From NCBI GenBank assembly GCA_046074645.1, contig JBJTOP010000296.1:1-5920 (forward strand): 5,920 nt of DNA, in the 5' to 3' direction. The position numbers and the translations under genes are program-made. The notes below the pieces were generated by a model, which was given only the letters and a program-made list of their open reading frames with translations, was not told the DNA's origin and made no database searches. This DNA is from SXXK01 sp046074645 (GTDB lineage Bacteria; Planctomycetota; Planctomycetia; Planctomycetales; Planctomycetaceae). Positions 1 through 5,819 of the stretch are shown here, piece by piece (positions within the stretch are counted from its first letter, which is position 1; each line of letters opens with the position of its first letter).

Positions 1-1
1 A

Positions 2-418
2 GCGTTTTCTGATGGCCAATTCGGGCTGGTATTCCACCCGTGTGCCAACGGCTTCGTGCCCGACATTCGCCCGGTTTGGCGAGAGGCCGCGCGAGTTCTG
101 CGTCCTGGTGGCCTGCTGCTCGCGGGTTTTACGAATCCCCTTCTGTATCTGTTCGACGACGCCCGGCTGGCAGCGGGGGAATTCGTCGTGCGGCACCGCA
201 TCCCGTACTCGGACCTGACCAGCCTGACCGATGAGGAACGGCGGCGGTACGTGGATAAAGGGGAGCCACTCTGCTTCGGGCACACTCTGGCCGACCAGAT
301 CGGTGGCCAGCTGGACGCTGGCCTGGCCCTTACCGGGTTGTATGAAGACGGTGGGGTGGCATGGAAATTGACTGAGTACATCGCATGTTTTATTGCCACG
401 CGAGCGATGCGATTCTGA
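2..418 (+). CDS. SAM-dependent methyltransferase, C-terminal part (5' end outside window)
   Basis: The frame is open from the window edge to a TGA stop and gives 138 residues. They match the second half of a class I (Rossmann-fold) S-adenosylmethionine-dependent methyltransferase of the UbiE/methyltransferase-11 type. FSDGQFGLVFHP (residues 2-13) is the strand-4 region, where such proteins place a D-x-V/I-F motif. VWREAARVLRPGGLLLAGF (25-43) is the conserved helix plus the L-R-P-G-G turn and strand 5. The SAM-binding glycine motif would lie upstream of the window. The later segment HTLADQIGGQLDAGLALTGLYED (94-116) and the closing FIATRA fit a subgroup of small stand-alone methyltransferases. 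The substrate cannot be told from the sequence. An internal GTG at 56 could be called as a start, but homology continues upstream, so the gene is truncated by the window. It is convergent with the hydrolase gene at 506-1648. Confidence 0.85.
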   Translation, partial: AFSDGQFGLVFHPCANGFVPDIRPVWREAARVLRPGGLLLAGFTNPLLYLFDDARLAAGEFVVRHRIPYSDLTSLTDEERRRYVDKGEPLCFGHTLADQIGGQLDAGLALTGLYEDGGVAWKLTEYIACFIATRAMRF

Positions 419-505
419 GCGAGCGACGGTCTGCTGCGTCTGCCTCGAAGGTTGATCGCGGAGAGGGACAAAACAGCAGGCTGTCTGATCGGCTCTGATG
501 TCAGT

Positions 506-1648
506 TCAGTTGCTGCCTCCAACCCTGAGGCCTGCGAGTGTTTGCCTGAGTTTTGTGAATTCCGCTGCGTTCTCGGGGAGAGTCTGATCCTGAAACGCAG
601 GCAGCAGGTATTCCCAGACCAGGTCCAGCTGCCGCTGCATGTTGCCCGTTTTCGCGGTGATGGCGATGACTGTGTCCTGTATCGGGAGCACGATGCAGAA
701 CTGTCCGTCTCTGCCATCGCCGCGGCAGGCTCCATGGCGACACTGCCAGAACTGGAATCCGTAACCTTCGCGCCAGTCCGGATTGGCACCGCTGGGCGCT
801 TTGTCGTTTTGCACCTGCCGACTTGTGGCAGCCACGATCCACTCGGAGGGAACGAGCTGCTGGCCGTGCCATTTTCCCTTTTGCAGGTACAACTGCCCGA
901 ACTTGGCGATGTCTTCTGTGCAAAGGTACAGCCCGTAGCCACCAATCGAGATACCCTGCGGACTTGTGTCCCACTTTGGTGTTTCGATCCCGAGAGGTTC
1001 GAACAGTCGCGGCGTCAGATAATCGAGCACTGTCTGGCCCGTGACTTTGCTGACGATCGCTGACTGCATGTACGTGGCGGGCGTGTTGTAGAGAAACGTT
1101 GAACCTGGCTTGTGGGCGACGGGTTCCGCGAGGAATTTTTTTGTCCAGACATCATCTTTCCCGAGCTTCGGCTCGGTCGCGTGCCCAGTTGACATGGTCA
1201 GCAGGTCACGGACTCGCATGGCCTTCAGGTTCTCTGATGGCTGGGCAGGGGCATCGTCCGGAAAGAACTTCAGCACGGGATCGTCGATGCTGAGTTTTCC
1301 TTCAGCAACGGCCAGGCCGACTGCGGTGGACGTGAAGCTTTTGCTGAGCGACCAAAGGATATGCGGCTGCTCTGCAGATTCCGGATTCCACCAGCCTTCC
1401 GCCACGACATGACCGTGCCGGACCAGCATGAAGCTGTGCATGGTGTTGACTTTGCTGTTCGCCGCTTCGACGAACTCACGGATCTTTCCCGATGAGATGC
1501 CCTGTGACTCGGGAGAACTTCGGGGCAGAGCCCGCGATGGCGTGCGGCTCACAGGTTCGTCCTGTGCGAAGGCCGCATTTCCGATCAACGCGATGGAAAG
1601 TGCGATGAGTGACCACGAAATCTGAGTACGAACGCTTGCAGCCAGCAT
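506..1648 (-). CDS. Exported serine hydrolase, beta-lactamase class C / PBP-like family
   Basis: This 380-residue protein starts with a signal peptide: a hydrophobic core at about residues 11-25, then AFA|QDEP with likely cleavage after Ala28. It therefore acts in the periplasm or outside the cell. The mature part is a beta-lactamase/transpeptidase-fold serine hydrolase (COG1680). LWSLSKSFTS carries the S-x-x-K motif (nucleophile Ser100, base Lys103). FLYNTPATYM supplies the tyrosine motif (Tyr187, Y-N-T instead of Y-S-N). GFQFWQCRHGACRGDG (297-312) and AITAKTGNMQ (329-338) form the C-terminal active-site strand region, including a KTG at 333-335. Length is normal for the family. Members include esterases, D-amino peptidases and peptidoglycan enzymes, and few are antibiotic-resistance enzymes, so the substrate is unknown. 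The ATG is preceded by GGAG (1662-1659) with a 10-base spacer, and the signal peptide supports this start. It diverges from the gene at 2275. Confidence 0.9.
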   Translation of the reverse strand: MLAASVRTQISWSLIALSIALIGNAAFAQDEPVSRTPSRALPRSSPESQGISSGKIREFVEAANSKVNTMHSFMLVRHGHVVAEGWWNPESAEQPHILWSLSKSFTSTAVGLAVAEGKLSIDDPVLKFFPDDAPAQPSENLKAMRVRDLLTMSTGHATEPKLGKDDVWTKKFLAEPVAHKPGSTFLYNTPATYMQSAIVSKVTGQTVLDYLTPRLFEPLGIETPKWDTSPQGISIGGYGLYLCTEDIAKFGQLYLQKGKWHGQQLVPSEWIVAATSRQVQNDKAPSGANPDWREGYGFQFWQCRHGACRGDGRDGQFCIVLPIQDTVIAITAKTGNMQRQLDLVWEYLLPAFQDQTLPENAAEFTKLRQTLAGLRVGGSN

Positions 1649-2171
1649 GTTTTTGTGACTCCGAATCTTGAGGATGAATTGCCGGAGTCCTGGCAGGCTG
1701 CTTCACAGCGGAACCAGTGCCGGTGACGGACAGTCCATCGCCTGCACAGAAGATTTGCGCGTCGTGGTTGCATCTGAGGGTGTACTGGTCAGACGGACCT
1801 GGGTGGCTGCCGCAGGTCGCCGCAGTGCCGGGCAGAGCTGAGTTTGTTCGGTTCAGAATGGTCATTTCAGATTGAGGCACATCTGCTGTGCGTAAGGATT
1901 CAGCGGCCCACTTTTGATTGCAGGCTCTGGTGACCTCTCTCGAGTTAAGGGTTGCCCTGAGATGCGGTTCGAACGGGGTGGGCGTACGGTTGGCAAATGG
2001 GCTGCATGTCTGGATGTTGCGGCCGGACTTGTGAATCTCGTGGGACGAACTGTTGACTGTGTGAAGTCGCCCGACCATTGTGATGAAATTCTGCGGTCGC
2101 GGGTTGAGGCCACCCGAGCTTTGGGAGTGGCGTGTCGAGCGGTGACTGCGGCACCCTTCGTCGAGTCAAAT

Positions 2172-2230
2172 CGCACCGCCAAAACAGGCGTATGAGCAGA
2201 TTTGGCGATCAACAGATTTGGCGGTTTGCG
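2172..2230. repeat. TTTGGCG repeat cluster with alternative hairpins
   Basis: The 11-mer CAGATTTGGCG occurs twice, at 2197-2207 and 2213-2223, separated by 5 bases. A 9-base inverted partner ACCGCCAAA (2175-2183) pairs perfectly with TTTGGCGGT (2217-2225). Extending with a 2-base bulge, CGCA (2172-2175) can pair with TGCG (2227-2230). The inverted copy can instead pair with the nearer TTTGGCG (2201-2207), so two mutually exclusive hairpins are possible. The cluster ends about 45 bases before the likely start at 2275. It could be an operator for a dimeric repressor or a structured leader. This is inference from symmetry and position only. Confidence 0.5.
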
Positions 2231-2258
2231 TGTGGACGCAGCACATCGGTTTGACGCC

Positions 2259-2266
2259 GAGGAGAG
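2259..2266 (+). promoter_or_regulatory. Strong Shine-Dalgarno deciding the start at 2275
   Basis: GAGGAGAG lies 8 bases before the ATG at 2275, which is close to ideal. The alternative ATG at 2476, nearer the recognisable domain, has only a weak GTGGAC ahead of it. This site is the main reason for annotating the longer form. Confidence 0.5.
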
Positions 2267-2274
2267 CGATTGAC

Positions 2275-3015
2275 ATGCAGGGAGCAGTGAACGAAAGTTC
2301 GGACCGAGTAGCTCTCGCGTTTTCGTTGCCTTCCGAATCCGGGTCCAAAAACAGCGTTGCCGATGACCTGATATTCAATCGCGTGAAGGCCGCAAGGGCG
2401 TGGAGATCGACACTGATCGTGATCTTAGAGGTTTGTGGGCGTCTCCAGCATACGGCTGTTTGTCGTGGACAGTCAATGATTACCTTAATACCAACTCGTA
2501 TGCATTGGATCAGGGATGACGGGACCGACGATCCGTCTGATCTTTGTGCACATTCGCCCGTGCGTTTCGAGGTGGGTGACAAAATCCTGGTCGCTCCTGA
2601 CCACGGGGATTTCACAGTCAGTGCCGCAGCGATCTACCTGCTGCGCACTCTGGAACGCAACCACACATCTGATGCTCCTGTTGGCGACCAGTTGTTTCCG
2701 TGTTGCGGCCACTCCATGCACGACACTGGCGATGAAGACGTCTGGTTTTGTGGTTGCCCAAATGGCGTTGACGTGTTTGTTACGCATGAAGCGGACGGCC
2801 GAATCCGCCTGACACAGCGTGACGGTCAGTCATGTGTGGTGTCGGCGGATGAATGGCGTCGGGCGATCAATCGTTTCTCGGACTGTGTTCGAGCCTTTTA
2901 CGATGATTCACTTCCGAGGATTCCCGGTGACGACGACGCTGCCGGATTCGCCAGAATGATGACTGAATGGGACCGTCGCAGAGGCGAGGCAGGGATCGGT
3001 GAAAGCGCGGTTTAA
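2275..3015 (+). CDS. Conserved-looking protein with CCGH and CGCPNG motifs, function unknown
   Basis: No signal peptide or membrane segment is evident, so this 246-residue protein is probably cytoplasmic. The part that looks conserved begins near MHWIRDDG (residue 76). It continues through VSAAAIYLLRTLERNHT (115-131), LFPCCGHSM (140-148) and FCGCPNGVDVFV (158-169) to AAGFARMMTEWDRRRG (222-237). From memory, this order (CCGH, then GCPNG-D, then an acidic tail ending in E-W-x-R-R) recalls a family of small uncharacterised bacterial proteins, but I cannot name it securely. An immunity-protein-like role is only a guess. The cysteines and histidine (143-146, 159, 161) could bind metal. The start is ambiguous. 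ATG 2275 has a strong ribosome binding site and the frame is open upstream, while ATG 2476 gives 179 residues covering the conserved part only. The first 67 residues have low-complexity character and no recognisable motif. The gene is convergent with the FGE-like gene. Confidence 0.7.
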   Translation: MQGAVNESSDRVALAFSLPSESGSKNSVADDLIFNRVKAARAWRSTLIVILEVCGRLQHTAVCRGQSMITLIPTRMHWIRDDGTDDPSDLCAHSPVRFEVGDKILVAPDHGDFTVSAAAIYLLRTLERNHTSDAPVGDQLFPCCGHSMHDTGDEDVWFCGCPNGVDVFVTHEADGRIRLTQRDGQSCVVSADEWRRAINRFSDCVRAFYDDSLPRIPGDDDAAGFARMMTEWDRRRGEAGIGESAV

Positions 3016-3099
3016 TCGAAGCCGTGGGCCGTTTGGTTTCTGAAGTTGAAGAACTGGTGTGACAATTCAGCGGGGCACGGGTGGTGAGCAGCGCTTGTT

Positions 3100-3984
3100 C
3101 TATTCGGCGGTCGAGGCGTTCATGGCGACGCGGAAACTGACGAACCCGGCGAACGCTGGACTTGTCGCCGTTCGGTTTGCGGATCGGCAGTAGGCTGCTG
3201 AATATCCGATGCTGCCGCCGCGATAGACGCGATCAGTGCCCTCGTGGGGACCGGTCGGGTCGATCGCGGGGCGACCGGAGTAAACCTCGTACCAGTCGGC
3301 GCACCACTCCCGCGCGTTTCCGTGCATGTCGTAGAGTCCCCAGGCGTTGGGTTTCTTTCGGCCAACAGCGGACGTTCGGAGTCCGACGCTGTTTTCCCTG
3401 TACCAGGCGTACTCGCCAGGCAGCCGTACATCATTCCCAAAAGCGAACTCATCCGGGCTCCCCGCCCGGCAGGCATATTCCCACTCGGCCTCACTCGGCA
3501 GACGGTACACGCGACCTGCGGCTTGTTCCTCGGTGCGTTCTGACAGGCGTTTGCAGAACTCAACCGCGTCGAACCACGAGATCTGATCCACCGGAAGGTT
3601 CGCTCCACCGTCTTCGATGCCGGGACCCTGGAACTGGCCTGGATTCCGCCCCATCACCCTTTTGAACTGGGACTGTGTGACCTCGAATGCCCCGATGTAG
3701 TAGTCGCGTGTGAGGGTAACCTGGTGTTGACGTTCATCGCCATCAGCCTCGGGGTTGCCGCGAGCCGAGCCCATCGCAAACTGGCCCCTGGGGATAAGCA
3801 CAAGCTGCATCCCGATACTGTTCTTGAATTCTTTGACGGTCTGGGCCGTCGCGATTTGTGAACTGTTGAGGCAAGTGATGAGAACCGCGGTGATCAGCAT
3901 TAAACGAGGGAGCATTGTCTTGTTCTGCGCTGCAGGGAAGAATCGGCCAGCGAAACGGCCTGTTGGTTGGGATTCACTGATCAT
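3100..3984 (-). CDS. Exported FGE-sulfatase (SUMF1) domain protein, probably not a true formylglycine-generating enzyme
   Basis: This 294-residue protein has a polar N-terminus, then a hydrophobic stretch MLPRLMLITAVLITCL (24-39) and ATA|Q (cleavage after about Ala47), so it is exported. The rest is one FGE-sulfatase domain (PF03781): FKNSIGMQLVLIPRGQFAMGS (53-73), ISWFDAVEFCKRLSE (135-149), YRLPSEAEWEYACRAG (160-175), WGLYDMHGNAREWCADWY (215-232) and RVYRGGSIGYSAAYCRSANR (252-271). True FGE oxidises a sulfatase cysteine to formylglycine using two cysteines in the GGS-x-x-C-x4-C region. Here the first is Tyr261 and only the second, Cys266, is kept, so canonical activity is doubtful. Planctomycetes have many such secreted paralogues of unknown role. 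I chose ATG 3984 because AAGGAG (3994-3989) lies 4 bases upstream. ATGs at 4032 and 3915 are alternatives; the last would start right at the signal peptide but has no clear ribosome binding site. Confidence 0.88.
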   Translation of the reverse strand: MISESQPTGRFAGRFFPAAQNKTMLPRLMLITAVLITCLNSSQIATAQTVKEFKNSIGMQLVLIPRGQFAMGSARGNPEADGDERQHQVTLTRDYYIGAFEVTQSQFKRVMGRNPGQFQGPGIEDGGANLPVDQISWFDAVEFCKRLSERTEEQAAGRVYRLPSEAEWEYACRAGSPDEFAFGNDVRLPGEYAWYRENSVGLRTSAVGRKKPNAWGLYDMHGNAREWCADWYEVYSGRPAIDPTGPHEGTDRVYRGGSIGYSAAYCRSANRTATSPAFAGFVSFRVAMNASTAE

Positions 3985-3988
3985 TGGA

Positions 3989-3994
3989 CTCCTT
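3989..3994 (-). promoter_or_regulatory. Shine-Dalgarno deciding the start of the FGE-like gene
   Basis: On the minus strand AAGGAG precedes the ATG at 3984 by 4 bases. No comparable site precedes the in-frame ATGs at 4032, 4014 or 3915, so this site sets the chosen start. Confidence 0.55.
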
Positions 3995-4017
3995 CGGTGA
4001 TATGAGGTTAGCATGCG

Positions 4018-4036
4018 TCCTGTATGCGGCACAGGA
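4018..4036. repeat. Inverted repeat upstream of the FGE-like gene
   Basis: TCCTGT (4018-4023) and ACAGGA (4031-4036) form a perfect 6-base inverted repeat around a 7-base centre. It lies about 35 bases upstream of the FGE-like start in the divergent spacer 3985-4194. It could be an operator or a leader hairpin. Dyads of this length also arise by chance. Confidence 0.3.
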
Positions 4037-4133
4037 GCACGCGCGGGGCCGATGTGTGCTGGTCAGACGCGATTCAGAGTTTGGCCTGCTGAGAGATGTT
4101 GAGATCCTTTTCTGCCATCTGCGGAAGTGATAG

Positions 4134-4159
4134 ACCGGGCGACAACCGGTGAAAGTCGC
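4134..4159. repeat. Overlapping inverted repeats ahead of the 4195 gene
   Basis: ACCGG (4134-4138) can pair with CCGGT (4146-4150) around 7 bases, and GCGAC (4139-4143) can pair with GTCGC (4155-4159) around 11 bases. The two hairpins overlap and exclude each other. They lie 22-61 bases ahead of the Shine-Dalgarno at 4181 and its gene start. They may be a leader structure, but the stems are short and chance is possible. Confidence 0.25.
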
Positions 4160-4194
4160 GATCGGAATGCAGGAACATCCGAGGAGTTCTTCCA

Positions 4195-4587
4195 ATGACA
4201 ATTCAGAATGACCTGAAGAAACAGATTTACGAGTGTGAATGTCAGCCATGCAAGGCGATTGTCTGGCTGATGGAGCAGTGTGCCGCTCATTTCGTATTCT
4301 CCCGTTTGCACCCTGGTCGGCTTTGTGAAATCGCTGTTGTTGCTGCTGCGGGGGAAGTGGGGCTTCCGAAAGAGCATGTCGTCGCTGAACGGCGTAAGTA
4401 TGCGGATCACCTTGACGTTACCCTTTCCGGACCCACGAGTGACTCGGATGAGCCCGTACATATCGAGTGGGCGATCAGCAACTCGAACCACAACCCGGAT
4501 GCGTCTGAGCGAATTAATCTCGGTCGCGCGTACGCCACATTTTCGGATGGGCGATACCGCATCCGAACGGAGTGCGAGTCTGCGTAA
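4195..4587 (+). CDS. Hypothetical 130-residue protein with N-terminal cysteine cluster
   Basis: I do not recognise this protein. Translation looks real, because GAGGAG (4181-4186) lies 8 bases before the ATG and is one of the best ribosome binding sites in the window. There is no signal peptide. The N-terminus has a cysteine cluster, YECECQPC (12-19: Cys14, Cys16, Cys19), followed by Cys29 and Cys44, which could bind metal or form disulfides. The middle is charged (PKEHVVAERRKYADHLDV, 58-75), followed by an acidic linker (SDSDEP). The C-terminal half (HIEWAISNSNHNPDASERINL, then YATFSDGRYRIRTECESA) lacks hydrophobic segments. The gene stands alone, divergent from the FGE-like gene and about 150 bases before the glycosylase gene. 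Nothing around it indicates its job. Confidence 0.72.
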   Translation: MTIQNDLKKQIYECECQPCKAIVWLMEQCAAHFVFSRLHPGRLCEIAVVAAAGEVGLPKEHVVAERRKYADHLDVTLSGPTSDSDEPVHIEWAISNSNHNPDASERINLGRAYATFSDGRYRIRTECESA

Positions 4588-4644
4588 GAGCTGTCGCGGC
4601 CACTGTGGGACCTGGGACCGACCAGTGTAGCTCGGTGATCATAC

Positions 4645-4673
4645 TTGACATGTGATCTGTGGCCGTCGAGACT
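4645..4673 (+). promoter_or_regulatory. Possible sigma-70-type promoter for the glycosylase gene
   Basis: A perfect -35 hexamer TTGACA (4645-4650) is followed after 17 bases by GAGACT (4668-4673), which matches only 3 of 6 positions of TATAAT. It lies about 65 bases upstream of the start at 4738, in the spacer after the 4195 gene. The weak -10 makes this tentative. Confidence 0.22.
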
Positions 4674-4737
4674 TCCAACGGCGGTTTTCATCTCTTGCTG
4701 CTGAATTGGATCAGAGGGGATTTGCGAGACGGAGCCC

Positions 4738-5383
4738 ATGGAAACCAAACGACAGCAGTACACGGCTCTGGTTGAAAAACGGAAGGCGTGCCGTCTGTGC
4801 GCGGGACTTGCAAACCCTGCGAAGCCGGCGTTGCGGCAATTCGATTCCGAGGAAATTGGCCCCTGGTCTCGTCTCCACGGCGATCTTGATGCGCAGCTGA
4901 TGATCGTCGGTCAGGACTGGGGAGGTGTGAAGTATTACAAGGACAACAAAGGCCTGGACAAGCTCGCCAATCCCACCATGCGTAATCTGGAAACGCTGCT
5001 CCACCACATCGGGATCCGGGTCAGCGTTACGAGCTACGCTGAAGAGGCCCGTGGCCTCTTCCTGACCAACGCTGTTCTTTGCCTCAAAAAACGGTGGCCT
5101 TCAGGCGAGGATCGAACACGAGTGGGCGTGGAACTGTGGTTCGCAGTTTCTGCGGCAGCAAATTGAAATTGTTCGGCCGAGAGTGGTTGTTGCCCTCGGC
5201 GCCTTTGCCTTTCATGCGGTGCTCAGAGCGTTTGGGGAACCGATGATTGAATTGCGAACTGCGATCGAAGACACCGAGGGTAATGAAATCCTCGATGGCG
5301 TTCGCTTGTTTGCTGCTTACCACTGCGGAAACGGAACAGTGAATCGCAACCGTGACCTGCAGCAGCAGATGACCAATTGGTAG
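4738..5383 (+). pseudogene. Uracil-DNA glycosylase superfamily protein, split by a frameshift
   Basis: Two frames together encode one protein: 4738 to a TGA at 5164-5166, and the next frame from about 5092 to a TAG at 5381-5383. Removing one A from the A6 run at 5086-5091 joins them into a 214-residue product. It shows features of the iron-sulfur uracil-DNA glycosylase-like families (PF03167), which excise uracil from DNA. ACRLC (17-21) supplies Cys18 and Cys21, and LTNAVLCLK and WNCG supply Cys115 and Cys133, the spacing expected for a 4Fe-4S cluster. IVGQDWGG (56-63) is in the place of the G-E/Q-x-P-G active-site motif. FLRQQIEIVRPRVVVALG (137-154) is the typical core helix-strand. AAYHCGNGTVNRNRDLQQQ (192-210) carries the His195 leucine-loop region. 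A short GGAG (4731-4734) precedes the ATG. It may be a true pseudogene, a sequencing or assembly indel, or a gene corrected by slippage. The first part alone lacks the C-terminal motif. Confidence 0.82.
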
Positions 5384-5595
5384 AGACTTCGGAGATTCCT
5401 GCGACCAGTGCCCAAAGGACGATCGAAACGCTAATGCGTGTGACCGATGACGCCTGTGTGAATTGGAAGAGAGTCCGAGGCGGTCGCGTTTGCAGCATCG
5501 TCAGCCCCTGCTCACTGCGGACTACTTCCATCCTGTGCAACACACCCTGCTGCCGGGAATACTCTTATTGAACGGCCATGGACGCCAGCGTGATC

Positions 5596-5785
5596 ATCGC
5601 TCACCGGCGATCTGCTCCATCGCAAGTCAGGCCACGCTACGCACACACGACAGACGTCATGTCTGCGTTCATCAGCCCCGATCAGCGGTTCTCGTTGAAC
5701 CGCAGCCATCCCGCGTCCATCCCGGAATTCCACATTCCGCAGTCGTCAGTCGCCCTGTGAATCGCGTAGTTCTTCAGATAGCGAT
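5596..5785. repeat. Series of inverted repeats upstream of the HTH gene
   Basis: Three perfect dyads each have a 5-base centre: CAGAC/GTCTG (5651-5665), GCGGTTC/GAACCGC (5685-5703) and CGGAAT/ATTCCG (5723-5739). Their centres lie 36 and 37 bases apart. They are flanked by dyads made of the same half-site: ATCGC (5596-5600), GCGAT (5607-5611) and ATCGC (5619-5623) on the left, and ATCGC (5761-5765) with GCGAT (5781-5785) on the right. No T-run follows, so these are not ordinary terminators. Operator sites, a recombination region for the adjoining excisionase-like gene, or a folded RNA are possibilities. Chance is not excluded. Confidence 0.35.
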
Positions 5786-5808
5786 GTCACACTTTGCACT
5801 CTTTCCCC

Positions 5809-5812
5809 GAGG
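5809..5812 (+). promoter_or_regulatory. Shine-Dalgarno of the HTH gene
   Basis: GAGG lies 7 bases before the ATG at 5820 and supports this start for the partial HTH gene. Confidence 0.5.
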
Positions 5813-5819
5813 CAGCACC

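Larger units (their letters stand above)
1649..2274. other. Gene-free divergent spacer
   Basis: This 626-base stretch lies between the divergent starts of the hydrolase (minus) and the 2275 gene (plus), so it should hold both promoters. Open frames cross it (for example 1914-2195 plus and 1862-2212 minus), but they start with weak or alternative codons. They lack a convincing ribosome binding site and their translations have no recognisable domain. The right end (2172-2230) holds a TTTGGCG repeat cluster, listed separately. I see no tRNA, insertion sequence or clear terminator. No sigma-70-type promoter with both boxes convinced me. Confidence 0.5.
5384..5819. other. Gene-free spacer rich in short inverted repeats
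   Basis: This 436-base stretch lies between the glycosylase remnant and the HTH gene. Open frames on both strands have no recognisable translation, and I see no tRNA. Its right half holds a run of short inverted repeats (5596-5785), listed separately. The left half (5384-5590) shows nothing I can support beyond a 4-base dyad ACGC-TAAT-GCGT (5428-5439). The HTH-gene promoter is presumably here, but I could not identify it. Confidence 0.5.

Noticed and set aside
419..505. Convergent spacers 419-505 and 3016-3099 checked for bidirectional terminators.
   Set aside because: No convincing stem-loop with a T-run was found in either spacer.
452..1063. Long plus-strand frame of 203 codons opposite the hydrolase gene.
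   Set aside because: It starts at TTG with no motif. The opposite strand encodes a clear signal peptide and serine-hydrolase motifs, so this is a shadow frame.
1161..1176. Perfect hairpin CCGAGC-TTCG-GCTCGG, a very stable tetraloop type, considered as a terminator or RNA element.
   Set aside because: It lies in the middle of the hydrolase coding region, the TTCG loop would form only on the antisense strand, and no T-run follows. The codons there (ATEPKLGKDD) explain the sequence.
1678..1875. Plus-strand open frame containing GVLAGCFTAEP, which resembles a lipoprotein lipobox.
   Set aside because: There is no ATG, GTG or TTG start before the motif, an in-frame stop lies directly upstream, no hydrophobic helix precedes it, and there is no ribosome binding site.
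1967..1974. GTTCGAAC, resembling the T-loop of a tRNA.
   Set aside because: The flanking bases do not form the 5-base T stem and no acceptor, D or anticodon arm is present. It is just an 8-base palindrome.
1914..2195. 93-residue plus-strand frame and 116-residue minus-strand frame (1862-2212) as possible small genes.
   Set aside because: Both are open over the same DNA, rely on weak starts without a ribosome binding site, and have no recognisable motif or composition typical of a protein.
5086..5092. AAAAAAC considered as a programmed ribosomal frameshift slippery heptamer.
   Set aside because: The usual A-AAA-AAC site gives a -1 shift and needs a different starting phase. Here a +1 shift is required, so the motif does not fit.
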